A model generated the notes under the pieces. That model had not been told where the DNA came from. It was given only the letters and a program-made list of their open reading frames with translations, and searched no databases. A DNA stretch of 64,000 nucleotides from Pseudoalteromonas carrageenovora IAM 12662 (lineage in GTDB: Bacteria > Pseudomonadota > Gammaproteobacteria > Enterobacterales > Alteromonadaceae). The stretch covers positions 124,001 through 188,000 of the forward strand of contig NZ_LT965929.1 of the NCBI RefSeq assembly GCF_900239935.1. Reading direction: 5' to 3'. Positions within the stretch are counted from its first letter, which is position 1. Every line of letters starts with the position of its first letter. Positions 36,524-44,508 of this stretch are shown piece by piece. The position numbers and the translations under genes were made by a program.

Positions 36524-37012
36524 TTATTTTAGCTTGCTAAAAATATGGCTATCGTAAAACACACCATTTTTATAAATGGCCTGTTTGAGAACGGCTTCAG
36601 CTTTAAAGCCGCATTTAGTGAGTGCCTTTATAGAGCCAGTATTACCAGCAAATACAGCGCCAAAAATACGGTTTAGGTTTGAGCTTTTAAATGCGTCATC
36701 GCAAATTTTTGTAATAGCGTGTGTCATTATACCTTGCCCCCAAAAGTGGCTATTAAGCCAATAGCCTATTTCGCCACTGCGGCTATATTCAAATTCTCCG
36801 GGCGTTATACCTATACACCCTGCAAATTGCTCATTTACAATAATTGCTTTAATAATCCCACTTTTAGAGCCTTGGTTTATCCACCAGTCGGCGTCGGCTT
36901 GAGTATACGGAAATGGAATTTTAGACGATAAAAAGCGCGTAACCTGTTCATCGTTTAAGGTATTAATAATGTGTGGCGCGTCTGTTGGTTTAAAGTCTCT
37001 TAGGGTGATCAT
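36524..37012 (-). CDS. GNAT acetyltransferase, RimJ/RimL type
   Basis: A 162-residue N-acetyltransferase. It has the start ITLRDFKPTDAPHIINTLND, the central strand GCIGITPG, then SGEIGYWLNSHFWGQGIMT with the acetyl-CoA pyrophosphate-binding glycines. NLNRIFGAVFAGNTGSIKAL and CGFKAEAVLKQAI follow, typical of RimJ/RimL-like enzymes. They acetylate ribosomal protein N-termini or small molecules such as amino acids or antibiotics. The acceptor is not predictable. It is a single gene divergent from anmK. Confidence 0.88.
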   Translation of the reverse strand: MITLRDFKPTDAPHIINTLNDEQVTRFLSSKIPFPYTQADADWWINQGSKSGIIKAIIVNEQFAGCIGITPGEFEYSRSGEIGYWLNSHFWGQGIMTHAITKICDDAFKSSNLNRIFGAVFAGNTGSIKALTKCGFKAEAVLKQAIYKNGVFYDSHIFSKLK

Positions 37013-37159
37013 TGTTTTAATTAAGTGTCTGTTGCATACGGGTCAACTTAGCAAGCAATTATAGATTGCACAATCACAAAGATTAACCGCTTACGCCTAT
37101 AACTTTGTTTTAAAGTACTCTAATATAAGCAAAATATGATACCTGTTTAAGATACCTTT

Positions 37160-38365
37160 ATGCACCCACACATAGCCGCCCTTTATAATAGTGCCCAAAA
37201 ACCAAGCCGTTTAATTATAGGTTTAATGAGTGGTACCTCGTTAGATGGGCTCGATGTAGCACTGTGTAAGGTAACGGGCGCAGGTATAAATACGCAAATT
37301 GAAGTGCTGAACTTTACCACCGTTGACTATAACAACGAGTATAAAAGTAAAATAAAGCAGGTATTTGCCAAACGAGAGTGTGATTTAGAACTTATTACCT
37401 TACTGCATCCATGGGTGGGTAAACTCCATGGCGATATGGTTAATCAGTGCTTACATACTTGGCAGGTGAATCCAGCAAGTATTGATGTAATAGCCAGTCA
37501 CGGGCAAACAATTTACCACTGCCCACAGTCGCAGCATAATCATAAAAGCTTTACTAATGGCACATTACAAATTGGCGACAGCGACCAAATAGCCGTTACT
37601 ACCGGCATTACAACGATTGGTGACTTTAGGCAAAAACACATAGCCGCAGGAGGGGAAGGTGCACCGCTTGCGGTATATGGCGATTACTTATTTTTTGCAA
37701 ACCACAATGAGAACCGCATTTTATTAAACATGGGTGGTATTGCTAATTTAACGTTTTTACCTAAAAGCGGTGATGCAAATAGCGTATTTAGTAGCGACAT
37801 AGGCCCAGGTAACACCATTATGGATGCGTACATACAGCAGCATTTTGAAGGCATGCACTTTGATGATGGCGCTAAAATAGCAAAAGCGGGCAAGGTAAAT
37901 ACAGCCTTATTAAATGCAATGTGTAGCAACACTTTTTTTGAGCTTGCGCTGCCTAAAACAACGGGGCCTGAAGTATTTAATTTAGCGTATTTGCATGCTG
38001 CTCAGCTGCAAACAAATACACAGCACTTAAGCCATGAAGATGTAATGGCAACTTTAAATATGTTTAGCGCAAGGGTAATTGCAAATGCGTTAAACGAATG
38101 CGCGCAAAGTGCTAAAGAGTGTGTGGTGTACGCAAGTGGTGGCGGTATTCATAACCCATTATTAATGGCGCACCTTAATGCGCTGTGCCCGACAATTAAA
38201 GCGTTTGAAAATACTGATGATTTAGGCATAAACCCCGATGCCAAAGAAGCCGTACTATTTGCCATTTTAGCCAACGAATGCCTAGCAGGTGAGCAGCAGC
38301 ACCTAAATAATACTGCGCAGGGTATTGCTGGGGTCACTATGGGTAAAGTGAGCTTTGCTGATTAA
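37160..38365 (+). CDS. anmK: Anhydro-N-acetylmuramic acid kinase
   Basis: A 401-residue sugar kinase of the ASKHA fold that converts 1,6-anhydro-MurNAc to MurNAc-6-phosphate during peptidoglycan recycling. The N-terminal phosphate-binding loop is IGLMSGTSLDGLDVALC (residues ~20-36). Further marks are ASHGQTIYH, LQIGDSDQIA, TIGDFRQKHIAAGGEGAPL, LNMGGIANLT, SDIGPGNTIMDA and ASGGGIHNPLL. It is about 30 residues longer than the E. coli enzyme, mainly at the N-terminus, so a later start cannot be excluded; no strong ribosome site is seen before ATG 37160. Confidence 0.95.
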   Translation: MHPHIAALYNSAQKPSRLIIGLMSGTSLDGLDVALCKVTGAGINTQIEVLNFTTVDYNNEYKSKIKQVFAKRECDLELITLLHPWVGKLHGDMVNQCLHTWQVNPASIDVIASHGQTIYHCPQSQHNHKSFTNGTLQIGDSDQIAVTTGITTIGDFRQKHIAAGGEGAPLAVYGDYLFFANHNENRILLNMGGIANLTFLPKSGDANSVFSSDIGPGNTIMDAYIQQHFEGMHFDDGAKIAKAGKVNTALLNAMCSNTFFELALPKTTGPEVFNLAYLHAAQLQTNTQHLSHEDVMATLNMFSARVIANALNECAQSAKECVVYASGGGIHNPLLMAHLNALCPTIKAFENTDDLGINPDAKEAVLFAILANECLAGEQQHLNNTAQGIAGVTMGKVSFAD

Positions 38366-38392
38366 GGTTTTATGAGTTTGTATACCAACACA

Positions 38393-38878
38393 TTAAAAAA
38401 ACGAAAATAAACTTGAGCTCATATTACGAAAGTATTTTTTAACGCCATGGGGCTTAGCTTGGCTTTTAAGGGCTTGCTGATTTTTATAACCAGCCTCAAA
38501 CGCATTTACTTGCATATCAAACTGTAAACTATTTTTTAAAGTGGCATTTAAGCCATGCAGCATCAATTGCATTACTAAGCAGTGGCTTTGGGTAATTTTA
38601 CTTAATGTTAAATACACATAACCACGCTCTAAATCGGCGTTAGTGAGTGTTTTTTCACTAAAGTATTGCGCATCACGCGCATTGGGATACGTTGCGCTCA
38701 GCGAAATAATATCGTTTTCGTGGGCGTCGTCGGGCAATACGCATTGCAGCGTAATTTCATGCATAGCACTGGCTTGCAAGGTTAATTGCTCGTATTCCAT
38801 TGTATGACCCATCGCCGCAGAGAGAGGATCTTCAAAAGACTGTAACGCAAATGTGAGTTGCGTCATTGGTGTGCTCAT
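38393..38878 (-). CDS. Protein of unknown function
   Basis: A 161-residue protein without signal peptide or membrane span; the final SSSLFSFF is hydrophobic. The middle reads like a small beta-rich domain. No family was recognised. Its stop codon is 28 bases from that of anmK, which it faces. Its promoter lies at the left edge of the cassette array, so it marks the chromosome side of that boundary. Confidence 0.55.
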   Translation of the reverse strand: MSTPMTQLTFALQSFEDPLSAAMGHTMEYEQLTLQASAMHEITLQCVLPDDAHENDIISLSATYPNARDAQYFSEKTLTNADLERGYVYLTLSKITQSHCLVMQLMLHGLNATLKNSLQFDMQVNAFEAGYKNQQALKSQAKPHGVKKYFRNMSSSLFSFF

Positions 38879-39019
38879 TTACTTCAACTTCTAGATTATA
38901 AAAAATACAGTTCGAGTTTAAATTATCACCTATTTTGATTGCAGTTTTATGACAAATTGCACTTAATCGGATAATCGCTGTATTTTGATCAAAAAAGATC
39001 GCTATATGTTCTTTCTCAT

Positions 39020-39553
39020 TCAACTTTGGAATAGTTTGTCACACATCTGGAATAAAGAGCCATATGTGGCAAGGCTTGTAGCGATGGTATTGCTGTTCCT
39101 TATTTGGGTTTTCTCATAGGGTTTTCTTCATAGGGAATAGAATTTGGTTTTTGGCTTAAACTAATCAAAGCATTAAATAAAGATCCTAAATTAATATTCC
39201 ATACTTTATTTTTTTTGATTTAATACGGTATGCATTGCGGTTGAATGTTGTAGCACATATTAAAAGAGTTCCCCACAAGCTAAGCTATCTTAGGTTAAAA
39301 ATGTAGTAAGGCGTTTATGAGCAATAACAGGTCATTGATATTGGCTAAATATGATTAGTTAAACTGCTCTTTGCGCATATATTCATGAAAATAAGCGCTA
39401 CGCGCAAATTGGATTATTTAACTCTACCTAAAAACTTTAGAAAACTTAGTGTTAGTAATACCTTAGGTAATTTGTTAAAACTATATAAAGTAGATAAATG
39501 AGCGCTAAGTCGCTAGAAATATGCGCGACGAGCGTACTATTAAATTGTTAGGT
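39020..39553. repeat. Long non-coding repeat ending in an attC R' core, copy 1
   Basis: About 530 bases that recur with roughly 90% identity by eye at 43599-44126. No frame of useful length is open. The last 128 bases begin ACCTAAA and end GTTAGGT, the form of a long attC site, so the unit looks like a non-coding integron cassette with its recombination site. It is the left edge of the array. It may carry the promoter for the first cassette gene. The left border was placed by eye. Confidence 0.7.
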
Positions 39554-39558
39554 TGCAA

Positions 39559-39912
39559 ATGAAATATATCGTCTTCTTGTTAATTTTATGGGCGGGATTA
39601 GTAGAGTCAAAAACTATAATAACTCCTCCCCCAGATGGCTTGACTCATTTTGGATTATTTGATGCCAATGCTGAATTTGAAAAAAAGGCATTTGATGCGG
39701 CTAAGGAATACCTTAAAAGCAAAAACGAGGATTTGAATAATTACTATCTAGCTGAGAATAAATTGGATATAAAAACCGGATTGTATCGTTTTCATATCAA
39801 ACACATTTCAACATATCGAAGAAGCAAAGCAGTGTTTGATGAATCGTATAAAAATGGGGTTATGTACTATGATGGCAAAAGAGATGAAATTGTTAAATTT
39901 CACCGTAAATAG
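39559..39912 (+). CDS. Cassette gene 1: small exported protein of unknown function
   Basis: A 117-residue protein starting at ATG 39559, six bases after an attC R' core. Residues 1-17 are a signal peptide (KYIVFLLILWAGLVES). The mature part is mostly charged, with a helix (FEKKAFDAAKEYLKSKNED) and beta strands ending in YDGKRDEIVKFH, suggestive of a small cystatin-like fold, though no family was recognised. An attC site begins three bases after its stop codon, so gene plus attC form one cassette. Confidence 0.6.
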   Translation: MKYIVFLLILWAGLVESKTIITPPPDGLTHFGLFDANAEFEKKAFDAAKEYLKSKNEDLNNYYLAENKLDIKTGLYRFHIKHISTYRRSKAVFDESYKNGVMYYDGKRDEIVKFHRK

Positions 39913-39914
39913 CA

Positions 39915-39989
39915 ACCTAACAAGCCAAGTCAGCGGGAATTTTACTCGCTGCACAACGCTCATAAAATCCCCTGCTTGGGGCGTTAGGC
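39915..39989 (+). repeat. attC site 1
   Basis: Starts ACCTAAC (R'') and ends GTTAGGC (R'), both matching the RYYYAAC/GTTRRRY consensus. The 75 bases between form an imperfect palindrome: GCCAAGTCAGCGGGAATTTT on the left pairs with TAAAATCCCCTGCTTGGGG on the right. Orientation is the same as the other sites. Confidence 0.85.
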
Positions 39990-39993
39990 ACTT

Positions 39994-40359
39994 ATGAGAC
40001 ATCCCGCTAGAGAAGCCATTAATAAATTCAATAAGCTTTTGAATCTACATGAAGATCCGCTCATGCAGGATTGGGAAGTTGAATGTGCGGATGCCTTGCG
40101 TATTGAAGAGTTTATAAATTGTTATAGAACTTCTGCTAGCACGGATGATGAACGCTTCACATTGATGGCTCTAATTTTGGGTAGCTTTGAAGAGTATCAT
40201 GGGCTGGAGACTCCAAAACCAGAGGTGTGGGAAAAGATTAGATATATACTTTCGACAGAGTCAAAATTGCACGAGGATCATATAGAATACTATAGCTGTT
40301 TAGAAACTGAAGTTCCGGAAGAGTGGTTTCCAATAACACCGTTTATTCGAGCGGTATAG
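39994..40359 (+). CDS. Cassette gene 2: acidic protein of unknown function
   Basis: A 121-residue cytosolic, acidic, probably helical protein with no recognised family. ATG 39994 is only four bases after the R' core of attC1, and the GGGG of that site is the only candidate ribosome site, a common arrangement in cassettes. The stop codon is followed 16 bases later by attC2. Confidence 0.6.
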   Translation: MRHPAREAINKFNKLLNLHEDPLMQDWEVECADALRIEEFINCYRTSASTDDERFTLMALILGSFEEYHGLETPKPEVWEKIRYILSTESKLHEDHIEYYSCLETEVPEEWFPITPFIRAV

Positions 40360-40375
40360 TACGTGCGCAATAATT

Positions 40376-40481
40376 GCCTAACAAACACAGTCAGTGCGAC
40401 ATTTATTCCGGCGCTTTTTTTATGCCGGCCGCTACGCTGGCATAAAAAAACACCTACATAAATGCGCCTGCTGTGGGCGTT
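40376..40481 (+). repeat. attC site 2, interrupted by the insertion sequence
   Basis: R'' is GCCTAAC. The middle contains a strong apical stem (TTTTTTATGCC with GGCATAAAAAA). The site breaks off at GGGCGTT, directly followed by the insertion element. Joining the other flank restores GGGCGTTATGTC, an R'-like end comparable to GTTATAT in attC6. Confidence 0.8.
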
Positions 40482-40499
40482 GGTATGACTCCCACTGTC

Positions 40500-40791
40500 A
40501 AGTTAAACGCACTGATCCCTGCCTAACTTTTTTAAGTCATAATTACTTTAGCTCGAATTAGAGCGAGTTAATACATAAGATGAAGCAAGTAATTTCGTCG
40601 GTTATCTTGCTGATATTCGTTGGTTATTACTATTTCTAGCAACAGAGCAGACCTTACTTATTCCGTCGTGGCACCTGTCTTCAGTCTATGTTCGTGGTTC
40701 AATGCAGCGTTAGCTGCATTGCCATCCTAACGCCGTCGGTGGTTGTGCCACACCCGATGCTTGATCCCATGCATTAACTCTAATTCGTTTA
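40500..40791 (-). ncRNA. Predicted bridge RNA region of the IS1111-type element
   Basis: The non-coding stretch downstream of the transposase, at the end where IS1111-type elements are reported to encode their bridge RNA. On the minus strand it contains GGCGTTAGG (complement of 40726-40734), identical to the attC R' core. Next to it is a hairpin with an 8-bp stem at 40701-40720 that contains the same core in inverted form. These could be the target-recognition loops. Exact RNA ends cannot be set from sequence alone. Confidence 0.5.
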
Positions 40792-41946
40792 TCATGCGGG
40801 TACTCTTGCCAATCTAAGTTTTGCGTTCACTGGCGTAAGTACCACTTCTTTTGCAATGGCCCATATGTACGCAATCATTTCTCGGGCAATTGCGGTGACA
40901 ACAAGGTTGTAGTGTTTCCCTTTGGCTATCATTTTTTTATAGCGCTTGCAGAGCCTAAGTTGTGCTTTCCACGCAATATCAATAATGTCCTTTGGTAAAC
41001 CTTCTTGTCGTTTTTGCATATCTGTCGATATATTTGCCGCATACCGATAAGTGTGTGCACCTTCAACGAGAAGGCGTCTTGCTCGGCCGTTTCCGCATTT
41101 TGTGATAGCGCCAATATGGCGTTTGCCACCACTCGAGTGTTCACTGGGTACAAGACCGAGATAACTCATTAATTTACGGGGATGGTCGAAGCGCGATAAA
41201 TCACCAAGCTCAGCTACAACGCCGGTGGCGACCAACAAGCGAACACCTCGCATTGCTTGTATTGCTTTAACAACGGGATAATAACGCCATTGATGGACGT
41301 GATGTGTTAGTTCATTGTCTAGTCTTTCAAGTCGGCTTATTCGCTCGGTAATTGTTTGTAAAAACTCCTGTAAGACAATGTGCTGCGCGGGATGTGGCAG
41401 CACAAGCTCAGTGAGCCAACGTAAATGTTTTTGTGACCAATTTGCGGTGCCTTTGTAATTAATATTATTGCGAAGCATCAACGCTTTTAATTGATATTTA
41501 GCATCTTTTAAATCTTCCATGGCTATTTCGCGTGCGCGAGATAAATCGCGTACGGCTTCATCTTCAGGCTCGGGAACATAGATAGGTGTTAAATCTTCAG
41601 ATTTAAGTAATTTAGCGAGCTTAAGGGCATCACGTTTATCGGTTTTAATCTTCTCGCCTGGTTTTTTAGGAATAAGAGACGGGGCAACCACATAACAGCA
41701 ATGGCCAAGGCTTGTGATTAATCTGTAAATCCAATAACCACAAGGGCCTGCTTCATAAACAAAGTGTAGCGTTGCGCCAGGGTATTTAGATTCAAACTGA
41801 CGAACAAGCTTTTGAACGGCCACTTTGGAAGAAGAAAATCGACCAAGGTGAACAGGTTGAGAGCCTCTATGTTCTTCAATATAGGCGACTTCATTGAATT
41901 CTTTATGTGTATCAAGTCCGATAAAAAGTATGCTATGTTTGTTCAT
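40792..41946 (-). CDS. IS110-family transposase (DEDD recombinase with Transposase_20 domain)
   Basis: A 384-residue recombinase. The N-terminal RuvC-like DEDD domain shows GLDTHKEF (first aspartate), FVYEAGPCGYW (glutamate) and KTDKRDALKLAKLL (two aspartates). A helical middle leads to the Transposase_20 domain with MRGVRLLVATGVVAELGDLSRF, SYLGLVPSEHSSGGKRHIGAITKCGNGRARRLLVEGAH; the serine of this segment is the catalytic nucleophile in the family (motifs at ~230-300). All catalytic positions look intact and the frame is full length, so the element may be active. It uses an RNA-guided mechanism in studied relatives. Confidence 0.93.
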   Translation of the reverse strand: MNKHSILFIGLDTHKEFNEVAYIEEHRGSQPVHLGRFSSSKVAVQKLVRQFESKYPGATLHFVYEAGPCGYWIYRLITSLGHCCYVVAPSLIPKKPGEKIKTDKRDALKLAKLLKSEDLTPIYVPEPEDEAVRDLSRAREIAMEDLKDAKYQLKALMLRNNINYKGTANWSQKHLRWLTELVLPHPAQHIVLQEFLQTITERISRLERLDNELTHHVHQWRYYPVVKAIQAMRGVRLLVATGVVAELGDLSRFDHPRKLMSYLGLVPSEHSSGGKRHIGAITKCGNGRARRLLVEGAHTYRYAANISTDMQKRQEGLPKDIIDIAWKAQLRLCKRYKKMIAKGKHYNLVVTAIAREMIAYIWAIAKEVVLTPVNAKLRLARVPA

Positions 41947-42090
41947 GTTAGCCTCTGCTGTTTAGTTAATTGACAAACTAATTATGGCTCTGGCTTTGAA
42001 TTAAGCTAACCCACGAAAAGCGGAGGCTAACACCGTGTGGGAGTCATTATGTCTATGTATCTGTTGTTTCTAAGTAGAAAGGTTTAACTA

Positions 42091-42366
42091 ATGATTTATA
42101 TTGATGGTGGGAGTCTTTGGAGTTTGTGTAAAAACGATAGTGATTATTTTATACAACAATTGAGTGGAAGTATGCATTCTGAAACGACTGCTACTTATAA
42201 GTTAACGAAGCAAGAAGTAAATGATTATCTATCTCAAGGAGCTGAGTCTTTATCAGAAACGATAAATTTCTTCCGGAATGTTGGCAATTATTCAGCTCGT
42301 TCAAACGAAAGGTATACTCATAAAGAGGCTTCTACCGAGATATGGGAAAGTATTAAAAATCGATAA
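42091..42366 (+). CDS. Cassette gene 3: small protein of unknown function
   Basis: A 91-residue soluble protein with no recognised family. ATG 42091 follows AAAGG with good spacing. It lies 43 bases after the insertion element, which separates it from the array upstream, so any read-through from the left is probably blocked. An attC site begins about 30 bases after the stop codon. Confidence 0.55.
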   Translation: MIYIDGGSLWSLCKNDSDYFIQQLSGSMHSETTATYKLTKQEVNDYLSQGAESLSETINFFRNVGNYSARSNERYTHKEASTEIWESIKNR

Positions 42367-42394
42367 CTATATTTTGCCCAGGAAATACATAAAA

Positions 42395-42486
42395 AGGCAT
42401 TTAAACGAAACTAAAACAGTGGGTTACGTTTCACTTCGCTACACATTCTAACCCACTATTTTAGTCCGTTTAATGCGGCGTTAGGT
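42395..42486 (+). repeat. attC site 3
   Basis: Ends in a consensus R' core GTTAGGT. The left arm GCATTTAAACGAAACTAAAA and following AGTGGGTTA pair with TAACCCACT, ATTTTAGT and CGTTTAATGC on the right, giving the extended imperfect hairpin of attC. The R'' box is degenerate (ATTTAAA instead of RYYYAAC). Confidence 0.7.
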
Positions 42487-42508
42487 AACAAATCAGGTGT
42501 ATAGACTC

Positions 42509-42886
42509 ATGGATAGAGTAGTAATTTTCGTTTTGTGTTTCAGCCTATTTATAGGTGGTGCAACTCACATATTTGATAATTTATATTATGGATTCTTGCC
42601 TTATAAATTTGCTCCTGAATGGGTTAATATTTATTGGACAGCGTTGGCTGTTATAGATATTGTGGCTGTTTACTTGTTAGTTAAATGGCGTAACGCTGGT
42701 TTGGTGTTAACACTGGTTATAATGCTTAGCGACGTAGCAATTAATTCTGTTGCTTTTTATTCATTAAACGTTCTTTCGGATAGTTCTGCTTTACAACTTC
42801 AAACATTGTTTCTAGGTTTCTGTATTGGTTCTTCTATTTGGTTATGGCAGTCAAAAAGTAAGGCTAACGTGGTAAATGTTACCTAA
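42509..42886 (+). CDS. Cassette gene 4: small integral membrane protein
   Basis: A 125-residue protein with four hydrophobic spans (beginning VVIFVLCFSLFIGGATHIF, then around WTALAVIDIVAVYLLV, GLVLTLVIMLSDVAI and LFLGFCIGSSIWLW). Such four-helix cassette proteins are common in integrons; the role is unknown. ATG 42509 is preferred, with AGGTG upstream; a GTG four codons earlier is an alternative. The TAA stop lies inside the R'' core of attC4. Confidence 0.6.
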   Translation: MDRVVIFVLCFSLFIGGATHIFDNLYYGFLPYKFAPEWVNIYWTALAVIDIVAVYLLVKWRNAGLVLTLVIMLSDVAINSVAFYSLNVLSDSSALQLQTLFLGFCIGSSIWLWQSKSKANVVNVT

Positions 42887-42978
42887 CAAACAATTAAACA
42901 AGGACAAAAATAGTTGGTTTTGCTCCCTCGTCGCTTATTTTAACCAACCATTTTTTGCCTGTTAACAGGGTGTTGTAT
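42881..42978 (+). repeat. attC site 4
   Basis: R'' is ACCTAAC and includes the stop codon of the preceding gene. The arms AAAAATAGTTGGTT and AACCAACCATTTTTT pair. The right end GTTGTAT departs from GTTRRRY at one position. Confidence 0.7.
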
Positions 42979-42993
42979 TCAAGGAGGTTTCAG

Positions 42994-43284
42994 CTGAGAG
43001 TCAAGGCTAGCAAAAAGTTAAAAGCTGAAATGTTCAAAAGAGTTTTGATCGCTTTAGTACTTTTTGTAATCGGAGTTTATATTCTAGGTTCACCTGATGG
43101 AGTTTGCTTTGAGATATTATCTCGCGATCTCTGTAATTCCGAAGAGAAGGCTGTAGTTTTTCATTGGATACTGTTTTTTGATTCTCTTTTGCTCGCATAT
43201 GTTATGTTCCCCTTTTTTCATTTAGGCGCTATGAAATTCATTATTAAAGCAAAGAATACTAACAAGAAAATCAACAAGGACTAA
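42994..43284 (+). CDS. Cassette gene 5: small membrane protein with probable CTG start
   Basis: A protein of about 96 residues with two hydrophobic spans (VLIALVLFVIGVYILG and WILFFDSLLLAYVMFPFFHL), a Cys-containing loop between them and a lysine-rich C-terminus. No ATG lies near the cassette start. A near-perfect ribosome site AAGGAGG (42981-42987) is followed six bases later by CTG in frame, so CTG is the best start. A later ATG at 43030 would still keep both spans but has no such site. The attC-like end overlaps the last codons. Confidence 0.5.
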   Translation: MRVKASKKLKAEMFKRVLIALVLFVIGVYILGSPDGVCFEILSRDLCNSEEKAVVFHWILFFDSLLLAYVMFPFFHLGAMKFIIKAKNTNKKINKD

Positions 43285-43336
43285 AAACAGTGGGCTTTTG
43301 CTCCTACGTCGCCTATTTTAGCCAACAATTTTTGGG
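43257..43336 (+). repeat. attC site 5, incomplete
   Basis: Begins TACTAAC and has the arm AGGACTAAAAACAGTGGGC, closely like attC4, with GCCTATTTTAGCCAACA opposite. A GTTRRRY core is not found where expected, so the right end appears lost by rearrangement. Confidence 0.5.
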
Positions 43337-43598
43337 TCAAAGGAGTCAAATTTTGACTTTATACTTAGAGGTTTACCAGTGCCTGCTGATGTCGCACTAG
43401 CGAAGTTTGCCAGAGTACGCCTATCAAGTTAACTATATCCTTAAACCTTTACTGTACTTGAGTGGCTAGCAACGTACGGGTGATCCCTTCCAACGTTAAT
43501 TGAGAAATAAGCTTAATTCCAGCATTGAATGGGAAATAATTCCAAATTCCTATTGGAAATTTACTTATCAAAGCCTCGCCTTATATAAAGCCTTGTTC
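43337..43598. other. Unassigned segment in the array
   Basis: Roughly 260 bases between the broken attC5 and the second long repeat. No open frame, attC or known element was recognised. A short inverted repeat GTCAAATTTTGAC lies at its left end. It is probably the remains of a cassette or of another insertion. Confidence 0.4.
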
Positions 43599-44126
43599 CA
43601 AGCTTGAATGGTTTGTCACACGTCTGGAATAAAGAGCCCTATGTGGCAAAGCTTGTAGTAATGGTATTGCTGTTCCTTATTTGGGTTTTTCTCATAAGGT
43701 TTGGAATTTAGTTTTAGGCTTAAACTGATTAAAACACCAAATAAAGATCCTAAATTAATATTCCATACTGTATTTTTCTTGATTTAATACGGTATGGATA
43801 GCGTTTATTGTTTAAACTCGTATTAAAAGAATGTTCTGAAAGCTAAGCTATCTGATGTTAAAAATGTAGTAAGGCGTTTATCAGTGATAACCGCTCATTG
43901 AGATTGGCTAAATATCGTCGTTAATTGATTGGTTAAATGCGCTTTGTGCATATATTCATGAAAATGAGCGCTGCGCGCAAATTGGATTATTTAACTTTAC
44001 CTAAAAACTTTAGAAAACTTAGTGATAGTAATACCTTAGGTAATTTGTTAAAACTATATAAAGTAGATAAGTGAGCGTTAAGTCGGCAGAAATATGCGCG
44101 ATGAGCGCACTATTAAATTGTTAGGT
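43599..44126. repeat. Long non-coding repeat ending in an attC R' core, copy 2
   Basis: Second copy of the unit at 39020-39553, with scattered substitutions and a few small gaps. It ends ATTAAATTGTTAGGT like copy 1, and its terminal 128 bases (43999-44126) again run from ACCTAAA to GTTAGGT. A different gene follows each copy, as expected if the unit is a mobile non-coding cassette inserted twice or duplicated. Confidence 0.7.
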
Positions 44127-44134
44127 AACTAGAG

Positions 44135-44431
44135 ATGGGCACAGAAATTTTCGTTTTATCATACTTGGTTACATCGCTGATATTTCTGGTATCAATAGGT
44201 CTACTGTTTAAAACGAAATTTCCAAATGCAAAAGCAATAATAGTCTTAATCGTAAATTCACTTTTTCTGGGTTACTTTTTAGTAAGTGGTGCTTTGGATG
44301 GATACTTATTACAAGCTTTCTTAGTAGGTGGATTTTTACTAATTCCCTTCCAAATAGTTAGCTTGTCATTAGCTTATATATTTGGCGCAAAATTAAAGAG
44401 TTACATTGGATGTCATGACAGCGTTACCTAA
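44135..44431 (+). CDS. Cassette gene 6: small membrane protein
   Basis: A 98-residue protein with three hydrophobic spans (ILVTSLIFLVSIGLL region, AIIVLIVNSLFLGYFLV, FLVGGFLLIPFQIVSLSLAY). No family recognised. It starts nine bases after the R' core of the second long repeat, and its stop codon lies in the R'' core of attC6, which is tight cassette packing. Confidence 0.55.
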   Translation: MGTEIFVLSYLVTSLIFLVSIGLLFKTKFPNAKAIIVLIVNSLFLGYFLVSGALDGYLLQAFLVGGFLLIPFQIVSLSLAYIFGAKLKSYIGCHDSVT

Positions 44432-44494
44432 CAAAACAATCAAGACGGATTTGCCGGAAAAGCGCCGTCAAACCGCTTATTGTAAGCGTTATAT
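44426..44494 (+). repeat. attC site 6
   Basis: R'' ACCTAAC holds the TAA of the previous gene. The right end is GCGTTATAT. Inner arms GACGG and CCGTC and the outer arms AACAAAACAATC/TATTGTAAGCGTTA pair imperfectly. Confidence 0.7.
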
Positions 44495-44508
44495 ACCTAG
44501 GAGCATCA

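Larger units (their letters stand above)
40482..42048 (-). mobile_element. IS110-family insertion sequence, IS1111 type, inserted in an attC site
   Basis: About 1567 bases. Subterminal 11-bp perfect inverted repeats ATGACTCCCAC (40485-40495) and GTGGGAGTCAT (42037-42047) lie just inside the ends, as in the IS1111 subgroup. The transposase gene is on the minus strand, with ~310 non-coding bases after it and ~100 before it. No target duplication is needed for this family; the end positions are uncertain by two bases because TT occurs at both junctions. The element sits exactly in the R' core of attC2, as described for the IS1111-attC group. Confidence 0.85.

Noticed and set aside
43337..43598. 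Possible remnant of a REP-associated (Y1) transposase gene
   Set aside because: A few bases look suggestive, but translation meets stops at once and no catalytic motif is present.
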